From Roseovarius nanhaiticus (GTDB taxonomy: Bacteria > Pseudomonadota > Alphaproteobacteria > Rhodobacterales > Rhodobacteraceae), in NCBI RefSeq assembly GCF_900156535.1, contig NZ_FTNV01000001.1, positions 1,178,001 to 1,242,000 of the forward strand: a stretch of 64,000 nt of DNA, read 5' to 3'. Positions 34,475-44,775 of the stretch are shown piece after piece; the stretch's first letter is position 1; every line of letters starts with the position of its first letter. The notes beneath the pieces were generated by a model, which had not been told where the DNA came from, did no database searches, and saw only the letters and a program-made list of their open reading frames with translations. The translations under genes were made by a program, and so were the position numbers.

Positions 34475-35830
34475 ATGACGCACACAACCACTTCTTACCG
34501 ACGCGATGCGCGGTCTTTGCTTGCTCTTGGCCTGCCTCTGATCGGCAGCCACCTGGCGCAGATGGCGATCCATCTGACCGATTCCGTCATGCTGGGCTGG
34601 TACGGTGTCGAGGCGCTGGCGGCGCAGGTTCTGGCGCATACGTTTTTCTTTATCTTCTTCATCATGGGGTCCGGCTTTGCCTTTGCGGTGATGCCCATGG
34701 TCGCCACCGCCGTCGCCGAAGGGGACGAGCGGCAGGTCAGGCGCGTCACCCGAATGGGGGCTTGGGCCTCGCTGGGGTTTGCCGCGCTGGTGTTGCCTTT
34801 CATGCTCGGGTCCGAAGCGATTTTCCTCAAGCTGGATCAGAACCCGCAGACCTCGGCGCTGGCGGGCGAGTATCTGGCGATTGCGGGCGCGTCGATCATT
34901 CCGGCGCTGATGGTGATGGTGCTGAAATCCTATCTTGCCGCGCTAGAGCGCACGCAGGTGGTGCTGTGGCTGACGCTGGCGGGGGTCGCGCTCAATGCGT
35001 TGATCAATTACGCGCTGATTTTCGGCAATCTGGGCATGCCCGAGATGGGCGTGCGCGGGGCCGCCATCGCATCGCTGGGCGTGACGAGTGCGACGCTGAT
35101 CGCGCTAGGCGTCTATGTGGCATGGGCAACGCCCGAACATGCCATTTTCGTGCGGGTCTGGCGCCCCGACTGGGAGGCCCTGCGTGAGGTCTTTCGCCTA
35201 GGCTGGCCGATCGGCATCACCAATCTGGCCGAGACGGGTCTTTTCGCCGCCTCCTCGGTGATGATGGGCTGGCTGGGAACGGTGGCCCTGGCGGCGCACG
35301 GTATCGCGCTTCAACTGGTCTCCGTCGCTTTCATGATCCATCTGGGCCTGTCGAATGCCGCGACAGTCCGCGCAGGACAAGCGTATGGGCGGCGCGACAA
35401 GGGGGCGCTGCGTTCGGGCGCAGTGGTGGCCGTGGGGCTGTCCGGGGCCTTCGCGCTGCTGACGGTTCTGGCCTTCATCGGCATGCCAGAGGTCCTCATG
35501 GCAGGCTTTCTCGGACCCGAGGATCCGGACCGTGCGGCGGTGATGGCCATGGGCACGGGCCTTTTGGTTGCGGCGGCGCTCTTTCAGTTGGCCGATGCGG
35601 GACAGGTCATGGCGCTGGGCCTTTTGCGCGCGGTGCGCGACACGCGGGCGCCCATGGTCATCGCCGCGGTCAGCTATTGGGGGATCGGCATCCCGGCCAG
35701 CTATGTGCTGGGTTTTCCCATGGGGCTGGGCGGGGTCGGCGTCTGGGTGGGGCTTGTGATCGGACTTGCCGCAGCATCGATGTTGCTTGGCATCCGGTTC
35801 TGGCGATGGACCGGCCGCTGGCTGGTGTGA
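34475..35830 (+). CDS. MATE-family efflux transporter, NorM type
   Basis: A 451-residue inner-membrane protein with twelve predicted helices in two MatE halves (first: ALGLPLIGSHLAQMAIHLTD; second: LGWPIGITNLAETGLFAASS). Exports cationic drugs or metabolites with Na+ or H+. It stands alone and converges with the 134-residue gene downstream. Confidence 0.9.
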   Translation: MTHTTTSYRRDARSLLALGLPLIGSHLAQMAIHLTDSVMLGWYGVEALAAQVLAHTFFFIFFIMGSGFAFAVMPMVATAVAEGDERQVRRVTRMGAWASLGFAALVLPFMLGSEAIFLKLDQNPQTSALAGEYLAIAGASIIPALMVMVLKSYLAALERTQVVLWLTLAGVALNALINYALIFGNLGMPEMGVRGAAIASLGVTSATLIALGVYVAWATPEHAIFVRVWRPDWEALREVFRLGWPIGITNLAETGLFAASSVMMGWLGTVALAAHGIALQLVSVAFMIHLGLSNAATVRAGQAYGRRDKGALRSGAVVAVGLSGAFALLTVLAFIGMPEVLMAGFLGPEDPDRAAVMAMGTGLLVAAALFQLADAGQVMALGLLRAVRDTRAPMVIAAVSYWGIGIPASYVLGFPMGLGGVGVWVGLVIGLAAASMLLGIRFWRWTGRWLV

Positions 35831-35832
35831 CG

Positions 35833-36237
35833 CTACTCCTCGGCCAGCAGGCGGTCGGCCTTCTTGCGCACAAGAACGCTACGCAAATCGTGCATCGCCA
35901 GCAGCAGATCGTCCGTCACTGCCTCCAGTTGGTCATCCGTTGCCTTCGACTGCGCCCATTGCGCGGTGGTGTTCAGATAGTCGACAGCGCGGTGGATATC
36001 GTCGATATCGCGGTATTCCAGCAGCTCAAGTCTCTCGGCCATCCAGTCGCGAATGACGGTTATATCTTCTTCCGTCAGTTCGCGCTCGCCATGGGGCTTG
36101 ATCTCGCCCTTGCGAATGTTGACGACCGCGATCTGATCAAGCTCGATCCGGCGTTGCCGGTTCTCGGTATCGACGCGGAACACGAAGGCGCCGTTTTCGC
36201 GCACCCGGAAATAGTAATCAGGCAGCTCTCCGGACAT
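35833..36237 (-). CDS. Conserved protein of unknown function
   Basis: A 134-residue soluble protein beginning MSGELPDYYFRVRENGAFVF, with a beta-rich first half (about 1-50) and a helical second half. I believe it is a conserved Rhodobacteraceae protein, but know no role. It shares strand and close spacing (20 bases) with the aminotransferase gene. Confidence 0.6.
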   Translation of the reverse strand: MSGELPDYYFRVRENGAFVFRVDTENRQRRIELDQIAVVNIRKGEIKPHGERELTEEDITVIRDWMAERLELLEYRDIDDIHRAVDYLNTTAQWAQSKATDDQLEAVTDDLLLAMHDLRSVLVRKKADRLLAEE

Positions 36238-36257
36238 GTTCCGCGCCCTCCCGTCGT

Positions 36258-37496
<1,239 letters not shown>

Positions 37497-37556
37497 CTAG
37501 GTTGCGCAGGAACGCGGATCAAGCGTCATGACGGTATATCCAGGGAGAGAGCACAG

Positions 37557-37958
37557 ATGAACGACGATAGCGCCGAAAAATGGTTCGACCCGGACGCGAC
37601 GACTTTCGGCGATCGTCTGGCAGGCGCGCGTGAAATGGCGGGCATGACGCAAGCGCAGCTGGCCAAACGCCTGGGCGTCAAGAAAAAGACGTTGGAGGAA
37701 TGGGAAAACGATGTGCGTGGCCCACGGGCGATGCGCCTGTCGATGCTTGCCGGTCTGCTCAACGTGTCGCTATTGTGGCTTCTGACCGGCGAGGGCGACG
37801 GCCCCGGCGAGCCGGGCGAGGCGACGTCCTATGTGCGTGGCGGCGAGCAGCTCTTGGACGAGATCCGCGCTATTTCGGCGCAGATGACCCTGAATGCCGA
37901 ACGGCTGGTGCGGGTCGAGGGCGAGTTGAAGGCGCTGCTGAAAGCCAGTGATGCTTGA
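37557..37958 (+). CDS. XRE-family regulator
   Basis: A 133-residue protein with one Cro/C1-type HTH (residues about 18-72: LAGAREMAGMTQAQLAKRLG, KKKTLEEWENDVRGPRAM) and a short helical C-terminus. Its end overlaps the sdhE gene by eight bases, so both may be made from one message. Target unknown. Confidence 0.85.
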   Translation: MNDDSAEKWFDPDATTFGDRLAGAREMAGMTQAQLAKRLGVKKKTLEEWENDVRGPRAMRLSMLAGLLNVSLLWLLTGEGDGPGEPGEATSYVRGGEQLLDEIRAISAQMTLNAERLVRVEGELKALLKASDA

Positions 37959-38238
37959 GGGGCAGGGCACGCGGCCCGTTGATGAGCCGCGCGATATCCG
38001 TCTGCGGCGACTGACCATGCGCTCGATGCGGCGTGGCATCCGCGAGATGGACATCCTGCTCATGCGCTTCGCGCGCGCGCGCCTCGATGCGCTCTCGGAC
38101 GCCGAGCTGGATGTCTATGATGCGCTCTTGGAGGAGAATGATCAGGACCTTTATCAATGGGTCAGCGGCCAGGTTGCGCCGCCCGCGCAATATGGGGCCT
38201 TGATCGAAGACATTGCCTCGGTGCCCGATACCGCGTGA
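37951..38238 (+). CDS. sdhE: FAD assembly factor SdhE
   Basis: A 95-residue SdhE/Sdh5-family protein that helps attach FAD to succinate dehydrogenase flavoprotein. The key motif RGIRE (here MRSMRRGIREMDILLMRFAR) and the helical LSDAELDVYDALLEENDQDL with LYQWVSG are clear. A GTG three bases earlier is an equally possible start. Overlaps the XRE gene. Confidence 0.88.
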   Translation: MLEGQGTRPVDEPRDIRLRRLTMRSMRRGIREMDILLMRFARARLDALSDAELDVYDALLEENDQDLYQWVSGQVAPPAQYGALIEDIASVPDTA

Positions 38239-38372
38239 TCAGCGCGTTCGGTCCAGTCGCGCGAAATAGTTCGCATTTTACCTGAAAAAGCGTTTTGCGG
38301 ACGCAGTTTAACCGATTATTCGGCAATTTGGTCCAGTTTCTCTCCTCGAGCAGGTTATGCACGGAGAGAGAA

Positions 38373-38873
38373 ATGAGCATGCACAAACACATGGGGCCCA
38401 TTGCCCATGACCAGGGCTTCATGGCCGGATACCTCGACGCGTTGTCGCTCGTCGAACGGTTGCACCGGCTGCTGCTGGACGTGATCAAGGATGAGTTCGA
38501 GCGCGTCGGCGTTCTGGACATCAACGCGGTGCAGGCACTGCTGCTGTTCAACATCGGCGATCACGAGGTGACGGCGGGCGAACTCAAGTCGCGCGGTTAC
38601 TATCAGGGCAGCAATGTCAGCTACAATCTCAAGAAACTGGTCGAGATGGAGTATATGCACCATCAGCGCTGCGAGATCGACCGCCGGTCCGTCCGGGTGC
38701 GCCTGACGGCGAAAGGGCGCGAGATCCGCGACGTTGTCACCGATCTTTTTGGACGGCATGCCGAGGGTCTGCAGTCGAACGGTGTGCTTGGTGCCGACGG
38801 GATCGACCAGATCGCCGCGTCCTTGCGGCGGGTCGAGCGCTATTGGACCGATCAGATCCGCTATATCTACTGA
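38373..38873 (+). CDS. MarR-family regulator, LdtR-like
   Basis: A 166-residue winged-helix regulator. The segment ELKSRGYYQGSNVSYNLKKL then MHHQRCEIDRRSVRVRL is very like LdtR, which in rhizobiales-type bacteria controls an L,D-transpeptidase and cell-wall stress response (from memory). Preceded by a good GGAGAGAG ribosome site. The target here is unknown; no transpeptidase is nearby. The end overlaps the convergent DUF1194 gene by seven bases. Confidence 0.8.
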   Translation: MSMHKHMGPIAHDQGFMAGYLDALSLVERLHRLLLDVIKDEFERVGVLDINAVQALLLFNIGDHEVTAGELKSRGYYQGSNVSYNLKKLVEMEYMHHQRCEIDRRSVRVRLTAKGREIRDVVTDLFGRHAEGLQSNGVLGADGIDQIAASLRRVERYWTDQIRYIY

Positions 38874-39595
38874 ACGGGCGGGGCCAGCGACAGAGCCGCC
38901 GGGCGCAACTCTCGCAAGAGCTTGCGGGTCATGGCGGCTTTAAAATCATCGAAGTCGCGGGCCGTCTCGGCAAAGGCGCCCGGGCCTCGCAACACGTGGG
39001 TGCGGTAATGCTCCAGCAGGGTCTTGGTGTAGGTCAGATCCTTGGTCACGTTGTCGCGGCTACCCGGATTGATCACCAGCGCGTTGACGGTGATGCGGCT
39101 TTGCGGGTCCGTCAGCGCATCTTGCGGCGCCGGGCCGGCATTGGACGGCCCGTCGCCCGAAATATCCAGCGTGTGCTGCCAGCATTCCGGCCGCTCTCGC
39201 AACAGCGCGGCGCCATAGCGCATCGCGGCGCCAAGGGCCGTGTAGGGATCGCGGAAACGCGCCTCATACGCAACAAGGCTTTCGGTGACGCGTGTCACAT
39301 CCTCACGGCTTTTCAGATCGGTCCAGCCGATCAGCAGGTTTTGTTGGTCCTCGGCGCCCCATTGATAGACCGCGAGGCTGACATGCGCGCCCGGCATCGC
39401 GAACATCGCCGCCTGTACCTCACTGGCCATCAACGCATCAGCCACACCGCCCAGCTGCAATCGATACTCGACGTCGTCCACAGACCCCGACACGTCTAGC
39501 CCAAGCGCCAAGGCAAGGCGGCACGCCGCATTCGCAGGTGCGGCGGCAAGGCAAATGGCAAGGGCGAGCCCTGCCAGGCCCGTGACCCTAGCCAT
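38867..39595 (-). CDS. DUF1194 secreted VWA-like protein, copy A
   Basis: A 242-residue protein with a signal peptide (ends AAPANA) and a von Willebrand factor A-like domain whose MIDAS starts ALGLDVSGSVDDVEY (DxSxS). Other family marks: HTLDISGDGPSN, LVINPGS, HVLRGPGAF and KAAMTRKLLRELRP. It overlaps copy B by eight bases with the start at MARVTG; an upstream in-frame start would overlap it by 35. Likely periplasmic metal-dependent binding protein; role unknown. Confidence 0.85.
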   Translation of the reverse strand: MARVTGLAGLALAICLAAAPANAACRLALALGLDVSGSVDDVEYRLQLGGVADALMASEVQAAMFAMPGAHVSLAVYQWGAEDQQNLLIGWTDLKSREDVTRVTESLVAYEARFRDPYTALGAAMRYGAALLRERPECWQHTLDISGDGPSNAGPAPQDALTDPQSRITVNALVINPGSRDNVTKDLTYTKTLLEHYRTHVLRGPGAFAETARDFDDFKAAMTRKLLRELRPAALSLAPPVQ

Positions 39596-40298
39596 GCGGC
39601 GATAAGCGCGGCGCATCCGCATATCCGAGCATCATGTCATTGATCTCGCGGAAAAGTTTGCGCGTCATCGCTGCGCGGAATCCTTCGAACCCCGCCGACA
39701 ATTCGACGAAGGCGCCGGGGCCGCGGATCACTTCGCGGCGGTAGAATGCCTCGACCTCGGCATCATCGCCCAAAATCACAAGGCCGTTCACTTGCACATC
39801 CCGAAGCGGAAAGTGCCGATAAGCCTCGGCGGGGCCGTAGCCGTAATTGTTGATGCCGTCGCCGGACATATCAATCACGCGGCGATCACATGCCGGCCCG
39901 CGCTTTAACAGCGAGGCGGCATAGCCAAGCGCCTGTCCGACAGATGTTGGATACCCCTCGAAACTGCGGCTGATATTGCCGAGCGCCAGAACCGCGCGGT
40001 CAATGTCCGCATGGCTTTGCAACAGCGTCCAGTCCAGATGCAAATCCTGCTGGAACCGCCCGGACCATTCAAACACCGCCAGGGCCACCGATCCGTTCTG
40101 GCCGCGCAGGATTGCATCTCGCACATCAGGAGCATCCAGCGCCGCAGCAAGGCCGAGGCGCTGCAAGTCGTATTCTTCGGCATCGACCGACGCCGAGACG
40201 TCGAGCGCCAGAACCAGAGCAAGCCGGCACTGAGCCTGAGCGGTCAGGGGAGCGCCCCAAAGAAGCGCCGCCATTAAAAGGGCCGCGCGCCCTACCAA
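39588..40298 (-). CDS. DUF1194 secreted VWA-like protein, copy B
   Basis: A 236-residue paralogue of its neighbour: signal peptide ending LTAQAQ, MIDAS ALDVSASVDAEEY, then VIDMSGDGINN, EVIRGPGAFVEL and RAAMTRKLFREIND. Start is probably the TTG at 40,298, which gives a proper basic leader; an ATG at 40,274 would leave the signal peptide without positive charge. Its start overlaps the end of the glyoxalase gene by seven bases. Confidence 0.85.
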   Translation of the reverse strand: MVGRAALLMAALLWGAPLTAQAQCRLALVLALDVSASVDAEEYDLQRLGLAAALDAPDVRDAILRGQNGSVALAVFEWSGRFQQDLHLDWTLLQSHADIDRAVLALGNISRSFEGYPTSVGQALGYAASLLKRGPACDRRVIDMSGDGINNYGYGPAEAYRHFPLRDVQVNGLVILGDDAEVEAFYRREVIRGPGAFVELSAGFEGFRAAMTRKLFREINDMMLGYADAPRLSPHG

Positions 40299-40720
40299 TG
40301 GCCGGTGTTTTCCATGCTGGCCCAGGGCTCTGCCGGCTCCAGCGCGTCACCGGCCTGCAAAAGCTCGACCGAGATATTGTCGGGGCTGCGCACGAAGGCC
40401 ATATGCCCGTCGCGCGGCGGGCGGTTGATGGTCACGCCATTGTCCATGAGGTGCTGGCACATGTCGTAGATATTGTCGACGCGGTAGGCCAGATGACCGA
40501 AATGGCGACTGTCATCGGGTAGCTTGTCGTCGCCATCCCAGTTGTAGGTCAGCTCGACCGGGCATTCCTCCTGCCCCTCGGGTGCCATGAAAACAAGGGT
40601 GAAACGGCCGCCTTCATTCTCCATCCGGCGCGTCTCGCTGAGGCCCAGCAGCTGGAAAAAGGCCATCGTCTTGTCCAGATCCTTCACCCGGACCATCGTG
40701 TGCAAATAGCGTGTCGTCAT
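40292..40720 (-). CDS. gloA: Lactoylglutathione lyase (glyoxalase I)
   Basis: A 142-residue VOC-fold enzyme that isomerises the methylglyoxal-glutathione adduct to S-lactoylglutathione. The metal ligands and fold marks are in [55 protein letters not shown] and [12 protein letters not shown]. Full length. Confidence 0.9.
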   Translation of the reverse strand: MTTRYLHTMVRVKDLDKTMAFFQLLGLSETRRMENEGGRFTLVFMAPEGQEECPVELTYNWDGDDKLPDDSRHFGHLAYRVDNIYDMCQHLMDNGVTINRPPRDGHMAFVRSPDNISVELLQAGDALEPAEPWASMENTGHW

Positions 40721-40882
40721 CGTGGTCTCCTCGATTGTCTTGGCCTTAGCTTAGAAGGAAACGCCGCGCAGTCTAGGGCGCTGCACTTTGCTGGCCTTTT
40801 GCGGTTGGGTCCGGCTAGATATGCATCAGACCGATTCACGCCCGCCAGTTTAGGCCTCCACGCGCCGCGAAGGACCATGCCC

Positions 40883-41797
40883 ATGCCCCTCACCCCCGAG
40901 CAGACAGCCGAAATCGAGGCGCAGCGCGCCGAGCCGCAGACGACGCTTCGCGCCACCGCGCACGGGATGGAGGCGCGTCTTTATACCGCCTACCCGGTGC
41001 TGGATCACGGCTTTGTCCGGGTGATCGATTATATGGGCGACGATGCCGCGATCACGCAGGCAGCGCGGGTCAGCTATGGCAAGGGGACGAAATCGGTGCA
41101 GAACGACGAGGGGCTGATCCGCTATCTCATGCGGCACTGGCACTCGACCCCGTTCGAGATGTGCGAGATCAAGCTGCACGTGAAATTGCCCGTCTTCGTC
41201 GCGCGCCAGTGGATCCGCCACCGCACCGCCAACGTCAATGAATACTCGGCCCGCTATTCGATCCTTGACCGCGAATTCTATATCCCCGCGCCCGAGCATC
41301 TAAATGCCCAATCGGTCATCAACAATCAGGGCCGCGGCGATGTTCTGGAGGGCGAGGAGGCGCAGCGCGTGCTGCGCTATCTGCGCGATGACGCGATGCG
41401 CGCCTATGACCATTACGAAGAGATGATCTCGGACGAGGGGCAGCAGGGCCTTGCGCGCGAGCTGGCGCGCATGAATCTGCCCGCCAATATCTATACGCAA
41501 TGGTATTGGAAGGTGGACCTGCACAACCTGCTGCACTTCCTGCGCCTGCGCGCCGACAGCCACGCCCAGTACGAGATCCGCGTCTATGCCGAGGAGATCT
41601 GCAAGATCGTCGCCGACTGGGTGCCCTTCGCCTACCGCGCCTTCGAGGATTATCGCATGGGCGGCGCGCAAATGTCCGCAACCGCTCTGGACTGCGTCCG
41701 CCGGATGCTGAAGGGCGAGACGGTGACGCAGGAGAATTCCGGCATGAGCAAGGGCGAATGGCGGGAGTTCGAGGGGATCATCGGGCAAAGCGCCTGA
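40883..41797 (+). CDS. thyX: FAD-dependent thymidylate synthase ThyX
   Basis: A 304-residue flavoenzyme making dTMP from dUMP with methylenetetrahydrofolate and NADPH. The ThyX signature [15 protein letters not shown] is clear; also [20 protein letters not shown] and [17 protein letters not shown]. An AAGGA ribosome site eight bases before ATG 40,883 favours it over the ATG at 40,877. The longer frame upstream is rejected. Confidence 0.95.
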   Translation: MPLTPEQTAEIEAQRAEPQTTLRATAHGMEARLYTAYPVLDHGFVRVIDYMGDDAAITQAARVSYGKGTKSVQNDEGLIRYLMRHWHSTPFEMCEIKLHVKLPVFVARQWIRHRTANVNEYSARYSILDREFYIPAPEHLNAQSVINNQGRGDVLEGEEAQRVLRYLRDDAMRAYDHYEEMISDEGQQGLARELARMNLPANIYTQWYWKVDLHNLLHFLRLRADSHAQYEIRVYAEEICKIVADWVPFAYRAFEDYRMGGAQMSATALDCVRRMLKGETVTQENSGMSKGEWREFEGIIGQSA

Positions 41798-41863
41798 CCG
41801 ACATGCGCAATACGTCCGAGTTGCCTTGTGCTGTGGGCAAAAAACTTGGTTTGTCAGGGTCTT

Positions 41864-42754
41864 ATGACACACGCTAATCGACATATCTTGAAAGCGCTCC
41901 GTGTCTTCTTGGGCGAGGACAATCTGGTCGTCATTAGAAATGAAGGCGGCCTGGCAAGTCAGATCGCGTTCTGGGCGCTGGGGCATGAGTTCACCCAATT
42001 AGGGTTCAACGTCAAATTCGATAACTCGTGGTTCAAGTCACACGGGCTGGATATAAACGGCCGTTTCGCACGGAATTTGGACTTTCCAAAAGCGTTTCCG
42101 GACCTTGAGCTTCCCGAGGCATCCCGCCTTCAAAGCTTTGTTTTGCGAAAGCTCAACAATGTGCGCGAGGGAAATTTGGACGATATCGCCACACCAGTGT
42201 ATCTTGGCGGTTTTTACGACGGCGGGTCCTATGACCGCTGGAACCTGGTTCAGAAATACCAAAGCTACCTATTCGAAAAATTCGCGCCGGGTGAGGAGTA
42301 TTTCACAGAGCGCGACATCGAGATTCTGGAGAAAATAGAACGGGACGAAAATGCCTGTGGCGTGCACGTTCGGCGAGGAGATCTTGCCAACGATCACCGG
42401 GACTACGGAAAGTCCGTGGGCCAGGAATATTTCCTGCAAGCCGTTGAAAAGATGAGGTCCCTGAACGAAAACACCTGCTTTTATTTCTTCTCGGATGAGC
42501 CGGACTGGATCAAGGCGAACATCGCCAATCGCTTGGGGCCCGACGTCCCTCATGTCGTCGTCGATGACAATGGCTCGGATCGGGGGTTCATGGACTTGTA
42601 TCTCATGTCCCGGTGCCGATCATTTATCAGCTCTCAAGGTGCATTTGCGAAATATGCTCGGATCTTGGGTGATCCTACTCGGCTCATTATCGAGCCAAGC
42701 TCTCGTGCGCTGTTTGACGAGAAGGATAAGAATGTGATCGTGTTGCCGGTCTAG
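41864..42754 (+). CDS. GT11-type (alpha-1,2-fucosyltransferase-like) glycosyltransferase
   Basis: A 296-residue protein. The GDP-sugar motif reads GVHVRRGDLAN, the GT11/GT37-type HxRRGD signature; FFSDEPDWIK and FMDLYLMSRCRSFISSQGAF follow in the order expected of the family. No membrane segment. Codon use is AT-richer than all neighbours, and the gene stands alone between thyX and a nuclease gene, which suggests recent gain. It would modify a surface glycan or a small acceptor; sugar and acceptor are unknown. Confidence 0.75.
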   Translation: MTHANRHILKALRVFLGEDNLVVIRNEGGLASQIAFWALGHEFTQLGFNVKFDNSWFKSHGLDINGRFARNLDFPKAFPDLELPEASRLQSFVLRKLNNVREGNLDDIATPVYLGGFYDGGSYDRWNLVQKYQSYLFEKFAPGEEYFTERDIEILEKIERDENACGVHVRRGDLANDHRDYGKSVGQEYFLQAVEKMRSLNENTCFYFFSDEPDWIKANIANRLGPDVPHVVVDDNGSDRGFMDLYLMSRCRSFISSQGAFAKYARILGDPTRLIIEPSSRALFDEKDKNVIVLPV

Positions 42755-42851
42755 GTTGCAGGGTTTCGCAGCCTATTATCCTGGCTGGCGGGCCTGAGAT
42801 CGAATTGGAATACGCAGCTCATTGGGTATTGGTGGGCGTGATACTGGGCGG

Positions 42852-43418
42852 CTAATGTAAACTGCAACCGATTTGGGCAGCCATAACCCGGCCAAAATCG
42901 CGCCCGTCAGCTAGGCTGCATATTCCGATCAGCCGATCATAGGATGTCTGTGAGTTGTGACGGCAGGTCACCGTCCGCCCCTGCACGAGATCGCGGGCGC
43001 GTCGTGTGGCCTTGTCTCCGAGCATGGTTCCGGCCTCTGGGCAGTCGAGATTGGCAATGCGCACAGGTGTTGAGCCGACAATAAATGTGTCGCCGTCGCG
43101 CACGTAACTGACCCGTCCGGTGATCGCCCCAGGCAAGGATCCAGCAAAACTGGGAGGCGCGTTGTTCCACGCGTTTCCGCCGATGAGGCTGCGCGGTTTG
43201 GCTGCGTTAGGCGCGTTTGTCTTGGTGCCATGATCCTGAAGCCCGGTCCCTGTGACCACGGCCACGGCGAACACCATCGACAGCAGCAAGGACTGCCGCG
43301 CTCCAAAGACGCGCCCTTTGCTCCACGGTTTCGGGCGAAACATATCAAGCACGCTTCGGCGGTGTTTACTCGCTGGCACCCGCCGCGCGGCTGGCTTGAA
43401 TGAAACGATCTTGGTCAT
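42852..43418 (-). CDS. Membrane-anchored thermonuclease-family protein
   Basis: A 188-residue protein with a basic N-terminus, one hydrophobic segment (about 44-61) and a C-terminal SNase-like OB fold: GRVSYVRDGDTFIVGS, then VRIANLDCPEAG with the catalytic Arg/Glu pair pattern, and YDRLIGICSL. It would cleave nucleic acids outside the cytoplasm or act as a binding module. Confidence 0.8.
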   Translation of the reverse strand: MTKIVSFKPAARRVPASKHRRSVLDMFRPKPWSKGRVFGARQSLLLSMVFAVAVVTGTGLQDHGTKTNAPNAAKPRSLIGGNAWNNAPPSFAGSLPGAITGRVSYVRDGDTFIVGSTPVRIANLDCPEAGTMLGDKATRRARDLVQGRTVTCRHNSQTSYDRLIGICSLADGRDFGRVMAAQIGCSLH

Positions 43419-43481
43419 TGTCGCAGAGTGGCCCGCAAATCTGACCGAATTTTGGCTGCAGCGCGGCCTGTTTCGCAGATT

Positions 43482-44243
43482 TCAGGTCCGTTCCAGCCAC
43501 CCGCCCACAACATCCACAAACGCCCGCGGCTCTTCCGCGTGAAGCCAATGTCCCGCGCCTTTCAGCGTCATGAAGCGGGCGTTCGGGAAGCGCGGTTTGA
43601 TCACCTCGCGGTGCTCGGGCAGCACATAGTCCGATGTCTCGCCCGACAGGAACAAAGTCGGAGCGCCGAATTCTCCCGGCACCTCCGGAAAGCTCATGAT
43701 CTTTGGCATCTCGGCGGCGAGGACATCCAAGTTCAAACGCCAGCGGCGCTGGGCGACGTCCAGCGATTGCAGGAAGAACGGCACCAGCGTTGGGTTGTCC
43801 ACCGCTGCTTCCAATAGCGGTGCGGCATTGCTGCGGCGCTCGACCCCCGACAGATCCACCGATTTCATCGCCTCGATATATGGCAGCTGGCTGTGGCTGT
43901 ACGTGACGGGCGCGATATCCGCGACGATCAGCCGATTGACCAATTCGGCCCGCGTCAAGGCCAGCGTCATCGCCGCCTTGCCGCCCATGGAATGGCCCAG
44001 AAGGTCCACCGGCCCGCCGATCGCCTCGATCACGTCGGCCAGATCGGAGGCCATGTCGGGGTAGCTATGCGTCTCGAACCATGCGCTTTCCCCGTGGTTG
44101 CGCATATCCACGGCCACAACGCGGCGCGCCTCGCCCAGACGCTTGGCGATGACGCCCCAGTTGCGCGCCGAACCGTAGAGGCCATGCGCAATCAGAAGGG
44201 TAGGGGCGTCCGTGGTGCTGCCGTGTTCTATCATGTTCAACAT
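43482..44243 (-). CDS. Alpha/beta-fold hydrolase
   Basis: A 253-residue serine hydrolase similar to YbfF-type esterases. Nucleophile elbow GHSMGGKAAM (Ser), oxyanion region LIAHGLYGSARNWG, acid in SGETSDYV, and His in GAGHWLHAEEP. Start ATG 44,243; the long upstream frame crosses the next gene and is rejected. Confidence 0.88.
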   Translation of the reverse strand: MLNMIEHGSTTDAPTLLIAHGLYGSARNWGVIAKRLGEARRVVAVDMRNHGESAWFETHSYPDMASDLADVIEAIGGPVDLLGHSMGGKAAMTLALTRAELVNRLIVADIAPVTYSHSQLPYIEAMKSVDLSGVERRSNAAPLLEAAVDNPTLVPFFLQSLDVAQRRWRLNLDVLAAEMPKIMSFPEVPGEFGAPTLFLSGETSDYVLPEHREVIKPRFPNARFMTLKGAGHWLHAEEPRAFVDVVGGWLERT

Positions 44244-44339
44244 GGCATCCGTTTTAGACCCGTCGGGCAAGGCGTGCCAGCCCCCATTGAGCCCCCGCCC
44301 GCGCGCCTGTAGGGTCGCGCGCGACAAAAGGAGCCGGGC

Positions 44340-44714
44340 ATGGTCGACCCCAAGACATTCCAAGCCGATATCGATGCGCTTTCGCAAAAGCTGCGCAGCC
44401 GCGTCGGTGCGCGGGGCCGGAGCCTGGAGGCGCAACTGCGCCGCGCGGGCCGGGCCTTGCCCAAGGCTGCCCGGCAGGGCGGCAGCCGTCTGGTCAAACT
44501 GGAAAAGATGATGGCCCATCCGCGCCTGCGCAGGCTGGTGCGCGCGGAGGACGTGGCCGCGGCATTGGGCGCGGTCAGCGCGCCGCTGGATCAGATCGAC
44601 GTCAAGGAACGGCGCAAGGATCGCGCGCTGCGCCTTGCCGGCAGTACGGTGGGCAACCTCCTGATTTTGGGCGCGCTGATCGTGATCTTGCTGCGCTGGC
44701 GCGGGCTGGTCTAA
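44340..44714 (+). CDS. Small membrane protein of unknown function
   Basis: A 124-residue protein: a basic, helical region (1-95) and one C-terminal transmembrane segment (LAGSTVGNLLILGALIVILL). Not recognised. Divergent from the hydrolase gene, 96 bases apart. Confidence 0.6.
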   Translation: MVDPKTFQADIDALSQKLRSRVGARGRSLEAQLRRAGRALPKAARQGGSRLVKLEKMMAHPRLRRLVRAEDVAAALGAVSAPLDQIDVKERRKDRALRLAGSTVGNLLILGALIVILLRWRGLV

Positions 44715-44730
44715 GCCGGCAACGCGAAAC

Positions 44731-44754
44731 GGCGCCGCAGTTTCCCGCGGCGCC
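44731..44754. terminator. Terminator between convergent genes
   Basis: GGCGCCGC pairs with GCGGCGCC across an eight-base loop, followed by a CCTTTG stretch. It lies between the small membrane protein gene and the glyA stop. Confidence 0.5.
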
Positions 44755-44775
44755 GCCTTTGTCCAAGTATTAGCC

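Noticed and set aside
38300..38330. CCGA-TTAT-TCGG inverted repeat upstream of the LdtR-like gene
   Set aside because: Only four paired bases per arm; too short to call an operator without conservation data.
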